Below are positions 34,375 to 42,633 of a stretch of 64,000 nucleotides of DNA, in pieces. The notes below the pieces were generated by a model. It was not told the DNA's origin. It worked only from the letters and a program-made list of their open reading frames with translations, and made no database searches. A program made the translations under genes and the position numbers. Position 1 is the stretch's first letter. The number at the start of each line of letters is the position of its first letter. This DNA is from Verrucomicrobiales bacterium (GTDB taxonomy: Bacteria; Verrucomicrobiota; Verrucomicrobiia; Verrucomicrobiales; DEV007): positions 124,001-188,000 of the forward strand of contig JARGPJ010000001.1 of assembly GCA_029212615.1 (NCBI GenBank), in the 5' to 3' direction.

Positions 34375-35022
34375 ATGTCTGACCGCTTCAAAGCAGAAAC
34401 CGAAGAGGACCTCAGGAGACTTCGCAAGATGCTCCAAAAGGTCACCGCGGGTGATGATGAAACCGTCCGGCGCCGCCTTGCGGAGAAAGATGAGGCCCGC
34501 ATTCTTGACCTGGCCTGTGGCGATTGCCGCGAAGCCGAAGTCCTGACCGATTTCATTGCCGACCTCAAAGGCGAGCGCGACGAAAGCGCCGTCAAGCTGA
34601 CCGGTATTGACGTCCGCGCCCGTGAAATCGCAGACGCCAACCGTCGATTTGGCGGAAAAAAAACAGCCCCGGGAAAATCAGGCTCAAGGGAATTCGACTT
34701 CTTTACCGGCGACGCCGGCAAGCTCAATGGACACGAAGAGCTCGGCGAAGACTTTGATCTCGTCTTCATGCGTCATCAGAACTACTGGAATGGGGCCAAA
34801 ACGTGGGAGAAAATCTACGATCAGGCCCTCGATAAGCTGGACAATGACGGGCGGCTCATCATCACGAGCTATTTCGATAGAGAACATCAGCTCGCTCTCG
34901 AAGCAATTCAACGACTCGGTGGAGAGTTAATCAAAACCGAGTTCAACGGGGAAACGCGCGAACTGCAGACCGAAGGAAAGTCAGTCGATCGACACGTCGC
35001 CATCTTCCGCCGAAAGAAGTGA
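34375..35022 (+). CDS. class I SAM-dependent methyltransferase
   Basis: Cytoplasmic methyltransferase of 215 residues. The SAM-binding motif I is RILDLACGDCREAEVL (a C replaces the usual second glycine pair), with an acidic motif II in LTGIDVRAREIADAN, then a post-motif DFDLVFMRHQNYWNG. The inserted stretch RRFGGKKTAPGKSGSREF is basic. Substrate unknown: small molecule, RNA or protein. It is probably cotranscribed with the DUF3500 gene (9 bases away). Confidence 0.72.
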   Translation: MSDRFKAETEEDLRRLRKMLQKVTAGDDETVRRRLAEKDEARILDLACGDCREAEVLTDFIADLKGERDESAVKLTGIDVRAREIADANRRFGGKKTAPGKSGSREFDFFTGDAGKLNGHEELGEDFDLVFMRHQNYWNGAKTWEKIYDQALDKLDNDGRLIITSYFDREHQLALEAIQRLGGELIKTEFNGETRELQTEGKSVDRHVAIFRRKK

Positions 35023-35085
35023 GCGAAGCAACGCTTATTTCCCCTTTCTCACCGCACCGTCGCGAACTATCGTAGTTCCCTATTC

Positions 35086-35904
35086 ATGAGTGAACTTTTC
35101 ATCATTCTTGGCGTTCTCGCCCTCTCTTTCGGTCTTCGCAGCTTTCAAGTGAAGTTCCTCCGCAAACTGGGAGCTCTCGGTATTCTTGCGGCGACCTTTC
35201 TTGCCTTCTATCTGCCTACAGGAAGCTATGTTGCCGGTACCGGAGGTCTCCTCATGTGGTTTCTTCTCCCCTGGGTCGAGTTGCTGACCCGCATTCGTCA
35301 GTTGCGACTTCCTGTCGAAAAGGAACTTGAGAAAGCGACCCCACCCAACCGTTCCAAATTTCCAGCTCTTGCCGACATGACGGACGAAGTCGAAGCCGAA
35401 GGGTTCGAATACATCTCCGACAACGCCTGGGAGTGGGACGGCATGTATCAGTTTTTCCGGATATTCTATCATCAGGATCGGCGGGAGCAGGCCGCGATTT
35501 GCTTCACCGAGCAGGAAGGAATCTCGTGGGCCTGCCTCACCCTGACTTCACGGCATCCCCGCGGCACCACTTACCGGACGACCAATATGCCATTCAGCAC
35601 TCCGATGAAGAGTCTACCCGAGGTCGTCCTGCGCCAGGCTCCGGAGGCAAACTCGTTCAGCGCTCTCCTTACCGAGCACGAAATCTGGATGTCCGGCCTC
35701 GCCTTTGAAGCAGAGGATTTTGTGGAGGAAAATCCCGAAGAACTCACTGGTCTGATCGAGAAAGAAACCGGGCGACAAATTAAATTCAATCTGGAGGCCG
35801 GGCTCATTCGCCTCGCAGAAAAAGCAGGCACCTTCCGCTATTCCTGGCGCGGACTTTTTTACCTCTACTTTCAGCTCGTCAAAGATATGGTGAAAATGTG
35901 CTGA
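35086..35904 (+). CDS. membrane-anchored hypothetical protein
   Basis: I do not recognise a family. The 272-residue product has two or three N-terminal hydrophobic segments (LFIILGVLALSFGL, LGALGILAATFLAFYL, GGLLMWFLLPWVELL) and a cytoplasmic domain with FEYISDNAWEWDGMYQFFRIFYHQDRREQ and SRHPRGTTYRTTNMPFS. No catalytic motif stands out. It precedes deoC by 10 bases on the same strand, so it may be cotranscribed, though no role in deoxynucleoside breakdown is evident. Likely lineage-restricted inner-membrane protein. Confidence 0.6.
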   Translation: MSELFIILGVLALSFGLRSFQVKFLRKLGALGILAATFLAFYLPTGSYVAGTGGLLMWFLLPWVELLTRIRQLRLPVEKELEKATPPNRSKFPALADMTDEVEAEGFEYISDNAWEWDGMYQFFRIFYHQDRREQAAICFTEQEGISWACLTLTSRHPRGTTYRTTNMPFSTPMKSLPEVVLRQAPEANSFSALLTEHEIWMSGLAFEAEDFVEENPEELTGLIEKETGRQIKFNLEAGLIRLAEKAGTFRYSWRGLFYLYFQLVKDMVKMC

Positions 35905-35914
35905 GGTCCCGGTC

Positions 35915-36814
35915 ATGTCATTCCTTTTGAAATCTCCCGTCCCCCGGATCGACCAGGTTGGCGTCGAAGAACGCGCTAACACGTTTAAAAAGCGTTCGAT
36001 TAAAAATGAAGCCAAAGCGCTTGGCCTCAAAATGACGGTCTCGATGATGGACCTCACCACTCTTGAGGGTGCTGATACAAAGGGCAAAGTCTCCCGCCTC
36101 TGCCGCAAAGCAAGGCAACCCATGGCAAGTCGCTACGACTGCCCTCCGTGCGGTGCTGTCTGCGTGTATCCCATCCAGGTCGCCCACGCGGTGAAAGAAC
36201 TCGAAGGCACGCCCATCCCCGTCGCTTCCGTTGCAACAGGGTTCCCCAGCGGACAGTACCCTCTTAAGCTAAGGCTTGCCGACGTGAAAGGCGCAGTTCA
36301 GTCAGGGGCTCGTGAAATCGATATGGTGATCAGTCGCGGCACTTTCCTTGAGGGAAAACTGGCCGAAGTCAGCGATGAAATCTCCGCCGTGAAAGCGGTT
36401 TGCGGGGATGCCCACCTTAAAGTCATTTTTGAAACCGGAGAGCTTCAGACATATGATCATGTCAGGCTTGTCAGCCAACTCGCGATCGAAGCCGGAGGAG
36501 ATTTCATCAAGACCTCGACAGGCAAAGTTTCACCTGCTGCAACTTTGCCGGTGACCCTCGTCATGCTCGAGACAGTGAGAGACCACTTTCTCGAAACCGG
36601 TCGGAAGATCGGAGTCAAACCCGCCGGGGGAATTCGCACTGCGAAAGAAGCCCTGCAGTACCTCGCCATGGTCAGCGAAACCCTCGGCGATGACTGGCTC
36701 ACTCCGGAGCTGTTCCGCTTCGGGGCAAGCTCACTTCTCGGAGACGTCGAACTCCAACTCGCTAAACTGATCGAAGGCAATTACCAGAGCGCTGACTATT
36801 TCTCCAATAGTTAG
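35915..36814 (+). CDS. deoC: deoxyribose-phosphate aldolase (long form)
   Basis: Class I aldolase of 299 residues cleaving 2-deoxyribose-5-phosphate to acetaldehyde and glyceraldehyde-3-phosphate. The Schiff-base lysine is Lys199 (FIKTSTGK), the helper Lys235 (KPAGGIRT) and the proton-relay Asp136 (EIDMVISRG); VYPIQVAHA, VATGFPSG and LKVIFETG are also present. It is longer than the ~250-residue E. coli enzyme and resembles the animal-type DERA branch. The aldehyde dehydrogenase gene 12 bases downstream would oxidise the acetaldehyde product, and the purine nucleoside phosphorylase earlier in the window supplies its upstream substrate. Confidence 0.93.
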   Translation: MSFLLKSPVPRIDQVGVEERANTFKKRSIKNEAKALGLKMTVSMMDLTTLEGADTKGKVSRLCRKARQPMASRYDCPPCGAVCVYPIQVAHAVKELEGTPIPVASVATGFPSGQYPLKLRLADVKGAVQSGAREIDMVISRGTFLEGKLAEVSDEISAVKAVCGDAHLKVIFETGELQTYDHVRLVSQLAIEAGGDFIKTSTGKVSPAATLPVTLVMLETVRDHFLETGRKIGVKPAGGIRTAKEALQYLAMVSETLGDDWLTPELFRFGASSLLGDVELQLAKLIEGNYQSADYFSNS

Positions 36815-36826
36815 TGAAACGTTAGG

Positions 36827-38299
36827 ATGAATAAGAAGAAACATCACCTCAATTTCGGGAGTGCCTTCGACTACGCGCCAGCCCCTGAGACCACTCCGGT
36901 TGATCTGAAGAAGCAATACGAACTCTTCATCAACGGTGAGTTCGTTGCCCCTGAATCAGGCCGCTACTTTAACTCAACAAACCCGGCGACTGGAAAGCAA
37001 CTTTCCCGCATCGCAAAAGCCGAGGCGTCAGATGTCGACCTTGCCGTCAAAAGTGCACGGAGAGCCTACGAAAAAGTATGGGGGCCGATGGCACCTTCGG
37101 AGCGTGGAAAGTATCTCTTCCGCATCGCACGCCTTATTCAGGAGAAATCACGTGAGCTCGCGATCCTCGAATCGATGGACGGAGGTAAGCCGATCAAGGA
37201 AAGCCGTGACATTGATCTCCCCCTCGTCGCTGCTCACTTTTTCTACTACGCCGGCTGGGCTGACAAATTGACCTTCGCCTTCCCCGGCCGTGCCCCCTCG
37301 CCCATTGGAGTCGCCGCTCAGGTCATCCCGTGGAACTTTCCACTCCTCATGGCCGCGTGGAAAATGGCCCCGGCCCTCGCCTGCGGAAATACCGTTGTCA
37401 TCAAACCTGCCGAAACAACTTCAATTACCGCGATGCATCTTGCGGAAATTTTTCAGGAAGCAGACCTTCCCGCCGGCGTCGTCAACATCATCACCGGAGC
37501 CGGAGACACCGGAACAGCACTCGTCGAACATGACGGCATCGACAAAATCGCTTTCACCGGATCAACCGATGTTGGCAAAAAAATCGCGCAAAGCGTAGCC
37601 GGTTCCACAAAAAAACTCACGCTCGAACTGGGAGGAAAAGCAGCGAACATTGTGTTCGACGACGCACCAATCGAACAGGCCGTCGAGGGCGTCATCAACG
37701 GCATCTATTTCAACCAGGGTCACGTTTGCTGCGCCGGAAGCCGCCTTCTCGTTCAGGAATCGATCCATGACGATTTTGTGGAGCGACTCACCCGCCGCCT
37801 CGCCACCCTCAGAGTCGGAGACCCTCTTGATAAAAACACAGACGTTGGCGCGATCAATTCGAAGGCCCAACTCAAACGTATCAAGGCACTGATCGAGACC
37901 GGAAAAGACGAAGGCGCCGAGCTACACGAATCATCCTGTGCGATTCCGGATGATGGATTCTGGTGCCGCCCCTCATTTTTCACAGGTGTGACGCCAAGTC
38001 ACCGCATCGCACGCGAAGAAATTTTCGGCCCTGTTCTCAGTATCCTCACCTTCCGGACGCCGGCCGAGGCTGTCACCCTCGCAAATGACACCTGCTACGG
38101 ACTCAGCGCCGGGGTCTGGACCGACAAGGGGAGCAAAATTTTCAGTATCGCCGATCAACTCAAGGCCGGGGTGATCTGGGCAAACACTTTCAACCGGTTC
38201 GATCCAACGAGCCCCTTCGGCGGATACAAAGAGAGTGGATTCGGGCGGGAAGGCGGCCTTCAGGGATTAGCGGCCTACCTGAAACAGGACCACTGCTAA
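36827..38299 (+). CDS. NAD(P)-dependent aldehyde dehydrogenase
   Basis: ALDH-superfamily enzyme of 490 residues oxidising an aldehyde to the acid. Catalytic residues are all present: Asn170 in [10 protein letters not shown], Glu267 in [12 protein letters not shown] and nucleophile Cys301 in [14 protein letters not shown], with the cofactor loop FTGSTDVGK at 243-251. It follows deoC directly, so acetaldehyde from deoxyribose breakdown is the likely substrate, although family members act on many aldehydes. It ends 12 bases from the convergent foldase gene. Confidence 0.9.
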   Translation: MNKKKHHLNFGSAFDYAPAPETTPVDLKKQYELFINGEFVAPESGRYFNSTNPATGKQLSRIAKAEASDVDLAVKSARRAYEKVWGPMAPSERGKYLFRIARLIQEKSRELAILESMDGGKPIKESRDIDLPLVAAHFFYYAGWADKLTFAFPGRAPSPIGVAAQVIPWNFPLLMAAWKMAPALACGNTVVIKPAETTSITAMHLAEIFQEADLPAGVVNIITGAGDTGTALVEHDGIDKIAFTGSTDVGKKIAQSVAGSTKKLTLELGGKAANIVFDDAPIEQAVEGVINGIYFNQGHVCCAGSRLLVQESIHDDFVERLTRRLATLRVGDPLDKNTDVGAINSKAQLKRIKALIETGKDEGAELHESSCAIPDDGFWCRPSFFTGVTPSHRIAREEIFGPVLSILTFRTPAEAVTLANDTCYGLSAGVWTDKGSKIFSIADQLKAGVIWANTFNRFDPTSPFGGYKESGFGREGGLQGLAAYLKQDHC

Positions 38300-38310
38300 T
38301 TCAGCCATAC

Positions 38311-39345
38311 TCAGAGATTCTCCGGAAAAAGCCGGATGTTTGAGACGGTCCGCAACTTCTCCATGAGCACCTTGATCGTATCGACGGTGCGCTCTGTTTC
38401 GAGATGATGACGAATTTCAGTTTTCATCTCTTCCAGTGAAACGGGCCGCTCGTCCTGATGCCCTTCGACTTTCACAATATGCCAGCCTATCGAGCTTCGA
38501 AAAGGCTCACTGAGCTCATCGACCTCCAGAGCAAAAACGACGTCCGCGAAGTCTTCGGGAACACGGTCGCGCGCAAACCAGTTTAAATCCCCTCCCCGTT
38601 TCTTCGTCCTCAGGTCTTCAGAGTATTCGGCTGCATAAGCTTCGAATCGACCTTCCCCCTCGCTGATCTGACGATGAATATCACGAATTAAGGCTTCGCG
38701 GGTCTCATCATCAATTGTCACGGTACTCAGAAAAATGTGGCGGGCCCTCACTTTTTCAGGCTCCACAAACCCTTCTCCACTCTCCCGGTTCGCCTCAAAC
38801 CATGCCTTGATCTCATCATCGGTGAGATCGATCCCCGGAGCAATGCGTTGCTCCAACCATTTCTTCTCAGAAAGAATGCGGCCCAACTCCCGGCGACGCG
38901 CCTCCGCAGAAAGGTTCTGCATAGCGGACCGCTCGATAAGCCCGTCCGAAGTCTCAAACTGTGCCTCCCAGGTCTCAACAAACGCATCCACTTCTTCATC
39001 CGGAGCGGCAGTTCTGTCCCCGCGCGCGAACTGTTTCACGAGAAGATCTTCGATCAGAGACTGAAGCACGGCACGCCGAATCATCTTCCGATTCACTTCG
39101 GGGATCTCTTCATCCTCTTTCCCCCGCTGATAGAGGTAACGATACTCGGCGAGATCCAGCTGCTCAGATGAGATCGGCTCCTGATTCACGAGCGCCACCC
39201 ACTGATTCTTCTCCGCCGCCTCAAGCAGGGTATCCTGCCGCTGAAGAAATGATCGCCTCAAAGGCCCCTGACAAACCTTTAAATCGAGAAGCAAATATAA
39301 AAGAAACGCCACATAGAGGACGATGCGCCAGGGGAAACCCTTCAT
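38311..39345 (-). CDS. membrane-anchored parvulin-type peptidyl-prolyl isomerase
   Basis: PpiC/SurA-type periplasmic foldase of about 344 residues. From the ATG 39345 a single N-terminal transmembrane segment (MKGFPWRIVLYVAFLLYLLL) anchors it with the rest outside. A SurA-N-like helical region precedes a parvulin domain: VRARHIFLST, GGDLNWFARDRVPEDFADVVFAL and IGWHIVKVEG. It would catalyse prolyl isomerisation and chaperone outer-membrane or secreted proteins. The in-frame extension up to 39417 adds a basic, non-membrane leader and overlaps metF, so it was rejected. It lies 7 bases after metF. Confidence 0.84.
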   Translation of the reverse strand: MKGFPWRIVLYVAFLLYLLLDLKVCQGPLRRSFLQRQDTLLEAAEKNQWVALVNQEPISSEQLDLAEYRYLYQRGKEDEEIPEVNRKMIRRAVLQSLIEDLLVKQFARGDRTAAPDEEVDAFVETWEAQFETSDGLIERSAMQNLSAEARRRELGRILSEKKWLEQRIAPGIDLTDDEIKAWFEANRESGEGFVEPEKVRARHIFLSTVTIDDETREALIRDIHRQISEGEGRFEAYAAEYSEDLRTKKRGGDLNWFARDRVPEDFADVVFALEVDELSEPFRSSIGWHIVKVEGHQDERPVSLEEMKTEIRHHLETERTVDTIKVLMEKLRTVSNIRLFPENL

Positions 39346-39352
39346 CAAAAAC

Positions 39353-40264
39353 CTAACAGGCGGCGAGCGATGGCGAAGTCTTGAGACCCAGATTCGCGTA
39401 GATCTCACGCGTCGCATGTGACTGGTTCAAAGTATAAAAATGAATGCCCGCCACATCGTGTTCCAACAAATCGACACACTGCTGAGTGGCGTAGTGGATA
39501 CCGACTTTTTCGACCGCGGCTGAGTCATCACCTGCCCGCATCAGCGATCGAAGCAGCTTCGCCGGATAGCGGGCTCCGGCGGCAAGGTCAGCCATGCGCG
39601 CCATGCCCTTCGTCGACGTCACCGGCATGATACCGGCAATGATCGGAACATTGATCCCCGCGAGCGAACAACGATCCCGGTAATCGTGAAAATCGTCATT
39701 ACTGAAGAAAAGCTGCGTCACAATGTAGTCAGCCCCTTCATCAACTTTCGCCTTAAGGTAATCCATCTCTTTGAGACGATTAGGCGTCGCCGGATGCCCC
39801 TCCGGAAACCCGGCCACTCCAATACCGAAACCCCGGGAATCAGGATGCCCTTTAAAATTCCGGATGTAGCGAACCAGGTCCGCCGCTTGCTGAAAAGCAT
39901 CGTCAGCTTTCACGTAATTGGCCAAATCACGGGGGGGATCACCCCCAAGCGCGAGAATATTGCTGACACCCTCCTCGGCATAACGGGTGAGAATAGATTC
40001 AATATCGCTCTCCTGATGGCAGACGCAGGTGAGGTGCGGAATCGGATCGAGTGATGTTGACGTCTTCAGCCGAACCACAAGATCGTTAGTCAACTCACGC
40101 GTCGAACCGCCCGCTCCATAGGTGACACTGACAAAGGCAGGGTCATAGGACTCCAGCTCCGAGATCGTCTCATAAAGAGCCTCGGAAGCTTTCTCGCTTT
40201 TCGGTGGGAAGAATTCGAATGAAAAAGTCGTTTTCCCTTGTCCCAGAATGTCCTGAATGTGCAT
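39353..40264 (-). CDS. metF: methylenetetrahydrofolate reductase
   Basis: Reduces 5,10-methylenetetrahydrofolate to 5-methyltetrahydrofolate for methionine synthesis. The 303-residue protein begins at ATG 40264 (MHIQDILGQGKTTFSFEFFPP) and shows FSFEFFPPKSEKA, SVTYGAGGSTRELT, ILALGGDPPRD, GVAGFPEGHP and FSNDDFHDYRDRC, which form the FAD-containing barrel. The ATG at 40345 would overlap the ferredoxin gene and give an unrelated leader. A ferredoxin-like gene ends 7 bases upstream, which could supply electrons as in some ferredoxin-linked MetF systems, but this is inference. Confidence 0.93.
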   Translation of the reverse strand: MHIQDILGQGKTTFSFEFFPPKSEKASEALYETISELESYDPAFVSVTYGAGGSTRELTNDLVVRLKTSTSLDPIPHLTCVCHQESDIESILTRYAEEGVSNILALGGDPPRDLANYVKADDAFQQAADLVRYIRNFKGHPDSRGFGIGVAGFPEGHPATPNRLKEMDYLKAKVDEGADYIVTQLFFSNDDFHDYRDRCSLAGINVPIIAGIMPVTSTKGMARMADLAAGARYPAKLLRSLMRAGDDSAAVEKVGIHYATQQCVDLLEHDVAGIHFYTLNQSHATREIYANLGLKTSPSLAAC

Positions 40265-40271
40265 GAGTTGG

Positions 40272-40559
40272 CTATTGTCGCACGGAATTTGCGGGACGGG
40301 AACGATTTTTGCCGTCGATTTCGACATCTTCCCCATCACAACCAATTGCTTCGACGGGACACTCTTCCACCGCTTCCCGGCAAAGCGCGATCTCTTCCTC
40401 TAAAGTCGGCTGTCGATGAACATAAGAGTGAGCCCCCTCGTCATCGCGAGCGAAAAATTGAGGGGCGTTGAGACGACACATGTCGCAATCGATGCATTGT
40501 TCATCGACGTAGAAAGCTCCGGGAGCGTTGGTGGGGTATCGATCCTGATAATCTGCCAT
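40272..40559 (-). CDS. [4Fe-4S] ferredoxin-like protein
   Basis: A 95-residue iron-sulfur protein. The cluster ligands appear to be CIDCDMC near residue 22 and a distal Cys in EECPVEAIG near residue 67, i.e. CxxCxxC...CP, the single [4Fe-4S] arrangement; CREAV adds a further cysteine. Cytoplasmic, low-potential electron carrier. It sits between a sulfatase gene (24 bases upstream) and metF (7 bases downstream), all on one strand, so it could donate electrons to MetF or be independent. Confidence 0.78.
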   Translation of the reverse strand: MADYQDRYPTNAPGAFYVDEQCIDCDMCRLNAPQFFARDDEGAHSYVHRQPTLEEEIALCREAVEECPVEAIGCDGEDVEIDGKNRSRPANSVRQ

Positions 40560-40583
40560 AGTGGCAGACAGATACGGCTCCGC

Positions 40584-42071
40584 TCACTTTTTCTTTCCGT
40601 TCTTTTTCTTCCCGTTCGGCCAGTGTTTTTTCTCGAGGGCAATTCGCTCTTCTTCAGTAAGGCGACCGGGCTCGCGGGTCCCAACGCCTTCTCTACCTGT
40701 CAATTTATCCCCCAGTTCCACTCGCGCAGCTTCAGCAAATTCCATGAGCTCAGCGACCTTTTCAGGCATCGACTCAGCGAGGTTTTCCTTTTCCCCCATA
40801 TCTTTACTGAGATCATAAAGTTCGAGCCCCGACTTCACATTGTCATACTTGATCGGAAGCCCGTCATCAGTGCATTCACGCCCCCCCAGAGTTCGGTAGA
40901 GGTGAGGTAGAACCAACTTCCAGTCACCGCTCACGATCGCCTGAAGCTCGTTCTGCTTGTAATAAACCCAATAGGCATCGTGTGGATTCTCAGCCCCTTC
41001 TTCACCCGAAATAATGGGCCAGATATCGAGCCCATCGATGTCTTTTTCGGGGAGCTCCGCACCGATCAATTTCGCAAAGGTAGGTAGAAGATCAATATTC
41101 ATGCCCGGAGTGTCCGTGACCGTTCCTGCCGGAATCGTTCCGGGCCACCGCATGATACATGGTTCACGGTTGCCCCCTTCCCACGCGGTTCCTTTTCCCT
41201 CCCGCAAGGGACCGGCAGATCCGGCATGAGCTCCGTAGGAGAGCCATGGGCCATTGTCACTGGTGAAAACCACGAGGGTGTTCTCATCGAGACCATTCGT
41301 ACTGATGGCGTTAAGAATCTCTCCCACCGACCAGTCAATCTCAGCAATAACATCGCCGTAGAGCCCATTTTCCGTGGTACCGGCAAAACGGTCGCTGACG
41401 TAGAGAGGCACGTGCGGCTGAGGATGTGGAACATAAAGAAAGAAGGGATTCTTGCGGTTCCGGTTGATAAAGTCGACCGCCTTCGAGGTGAGCCATGTTG
41501 TCATCATTTTCTGATCATGCTCATCCGCATGACGAAGCCACTCATTTCCTTCAATCAGCGGAAGAGGGGGAAACTGCGTCGCCGTCGGATGCATCGGCCA
41601 CATGTCATTGGAATAAGGGATGCCGAAATACTCATCAAACCCCTGATTCAAAGGCAGGAACTTTTCGTGATCCCCGAGGTGCCATTTGCCGAATATTCCG
41701 GTGGCATAGCCCTTTGACTTAAACACTTCAGCCATTGTTGTCTCTTCAGGATTGAGGCCGTGAGCGCTTCCCGGCCCGAGAGCTCCGTGCATGCCGAGAC
41801 GATTGGGATAGCATCCGGTTAACATTCCGGTTCGGGAGGCTGAACAGACAGCTTGAGCCGCATACCACTGGGTAAACATCCGTCCCTCCGCAGCCATTCT
41901 ATCGAGATTCGGCGTCTCATAACCTTCGGCTCCGAACACGCCGACATCGCCGTATCCCTGGTCATCCGTAAAGACAACAACAACATTAGGTGGGCGCGAA
42001 TCCTCCGCCTGAAGGGTCAGATTCAGAAAAAAGGCAACAATTACAACGCAGAGGGTGACGGATTTACTCAT
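40584..42071 (-). CDS. secreted sulfatase (alkaline phosphatase superfamily)
   Basis: Arylsulfatase-type hydrolase of about 495 residues removing sulfate from (poly)saccharides in the periplasm. Start at ATG 42071 with signal peptide MSKSVTLCVVIVAFFLNLTL; an ATG at 42080 is also possible. The formylglycine motif is C76-S-A-S-R80 in AVCSASRTGMLTG; the usual proline is alanine, as in many marine sulfatases, so maturation by formylglycine-generating enzyme is expected. Metal ligands include FTDDQGYGD near the start and VVFTSDNGPW later. The C-terminus is Lys/Gly-rich and low-complexity. Sulfatases of this type are enriched in polysaccharide-degrading Verrucomicrobiota. Confidence 0.86.
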   Translation of the reverse strand: MSKSVTLCVVIVAFFLNLTLQAEDSRPPNVVVVFTDDQGYGDVGVFGAEGYETPNLDRMAAEGRMFTQWYAAQAVCSASRTGMLTGCYPNRLGMHGALGPGSAHGLNPEETTMAEVFKSKGYATGIFGKWHLGDHEKFLPLNQGFDEYFGIPYSNDMWPMHPTATQFPPLPLIEGNEWLRHADEHDQKMMTTWLTSKAVDFINRNRKNPFFLYVPHPQPHVPLYVSDRFAGTTENGLYGDVIAEIDWSVGEILNAISTNGLDENTLVVFTSDNGPWLSYGAHAGSAGPLREGKGTAWEGGNREPCIMRWPGTIPAGTVTDTPGMNIDLLPTFAKLIGAELPEKDIDGLDIWPIISGEEGAENPHDAYWVYYKQNELQAIVSGDWKLVLPHLYRTLGGRECTDDGLPIKYDNVKSGLELYDLSKDMGEKENLAESMPEKVAELMEFAEAARVELGDKLTGREGVGTREPGRLTEEERIALEKKHWPNGKKKNGKKK

Positions 42072-42155
42072 AAGAAACATTGGAAATTCGAGAGTGAAGT
42101 TCCTATCATACCACTGCACCACTTGCGACAACGCAAACGCGGCCCCTCTTCCGTT

Positions 42156-42614
42156 ATGATCTCCCGCCCTCTTCTTCACGTCCTCGTTTTTGTATTGGTT
42201 GCCGGAGGAAGTTTTGCGACGACGGCAGAAGCTCAGATCGGATTTCGAAGCAATCGCATCAACGACACCCTCCGCCGCCAGGAGCGCCGACAGCTCTACC
42301 GTCCAAACATTCATGTCACTCGCGGTGCAAGCGGCTCAAAAGTTTTTCACGCCGGCACCTCGATCCCTTTCGAATATCGAACGAAACAGGGCTTCGTCTC
42401 AAAAATTGAGATTCGCTCCGGACTTAAGGTCATCAAAACAATCCACCCGGGCCAGTCTTCGAGTGGTCGCGGAAGCTTCACCCTCACGGCTGCCGACTTT
42501 GCCAAAGCCGGAAAAACCGGTTCAAAGTTAAAATTCAAACTCTGGGGCTGGCAGGGACGCAACGGAATGCAAAGCGTCCACGGGGAATCAATCGGCTACA
42601 CTCTTATCCCCTGA
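42156..42614 (+). CDS. small secreted hypothetical protein
   Basis: A 152-residue exported protein starting at ATG 42156: signal peptide MISRPLLHVLVFVLVAGGSF with cleavage near AEA. The mature part is basic and Ser/Gly-rich with no cysteine; it contains a beta-rich segment FHAGTSIPFEYRTKQGFVSKIEI and a KLKFKLWGWQGRNGMQSVHG end. I do not recognise it. It lies 19 bases before the HerA-like ATPase gene on the same strand and diverges from the sulfatase gene. The longer in-frame extension to 41853 overlaps the sulfatase antisense and is not credible. Confidence 0.6.
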   Translation: MISRPLLHVLVFVLVAGGSFATTAEAQIGFRSNRINDTLRRQERRQLYRPNIHVTRGASGSKVFHAGTSIPFEYRTKQGFVSKIEIRSGLKVIKTIHPGQSSSGRGSFTLTAADFAKAGKTGSKLKFKLWGWQGRNGMQSVHGESIGYTLIP

Positions 42615-42633
42615 TCCCTTTCCTTTCTTTATC

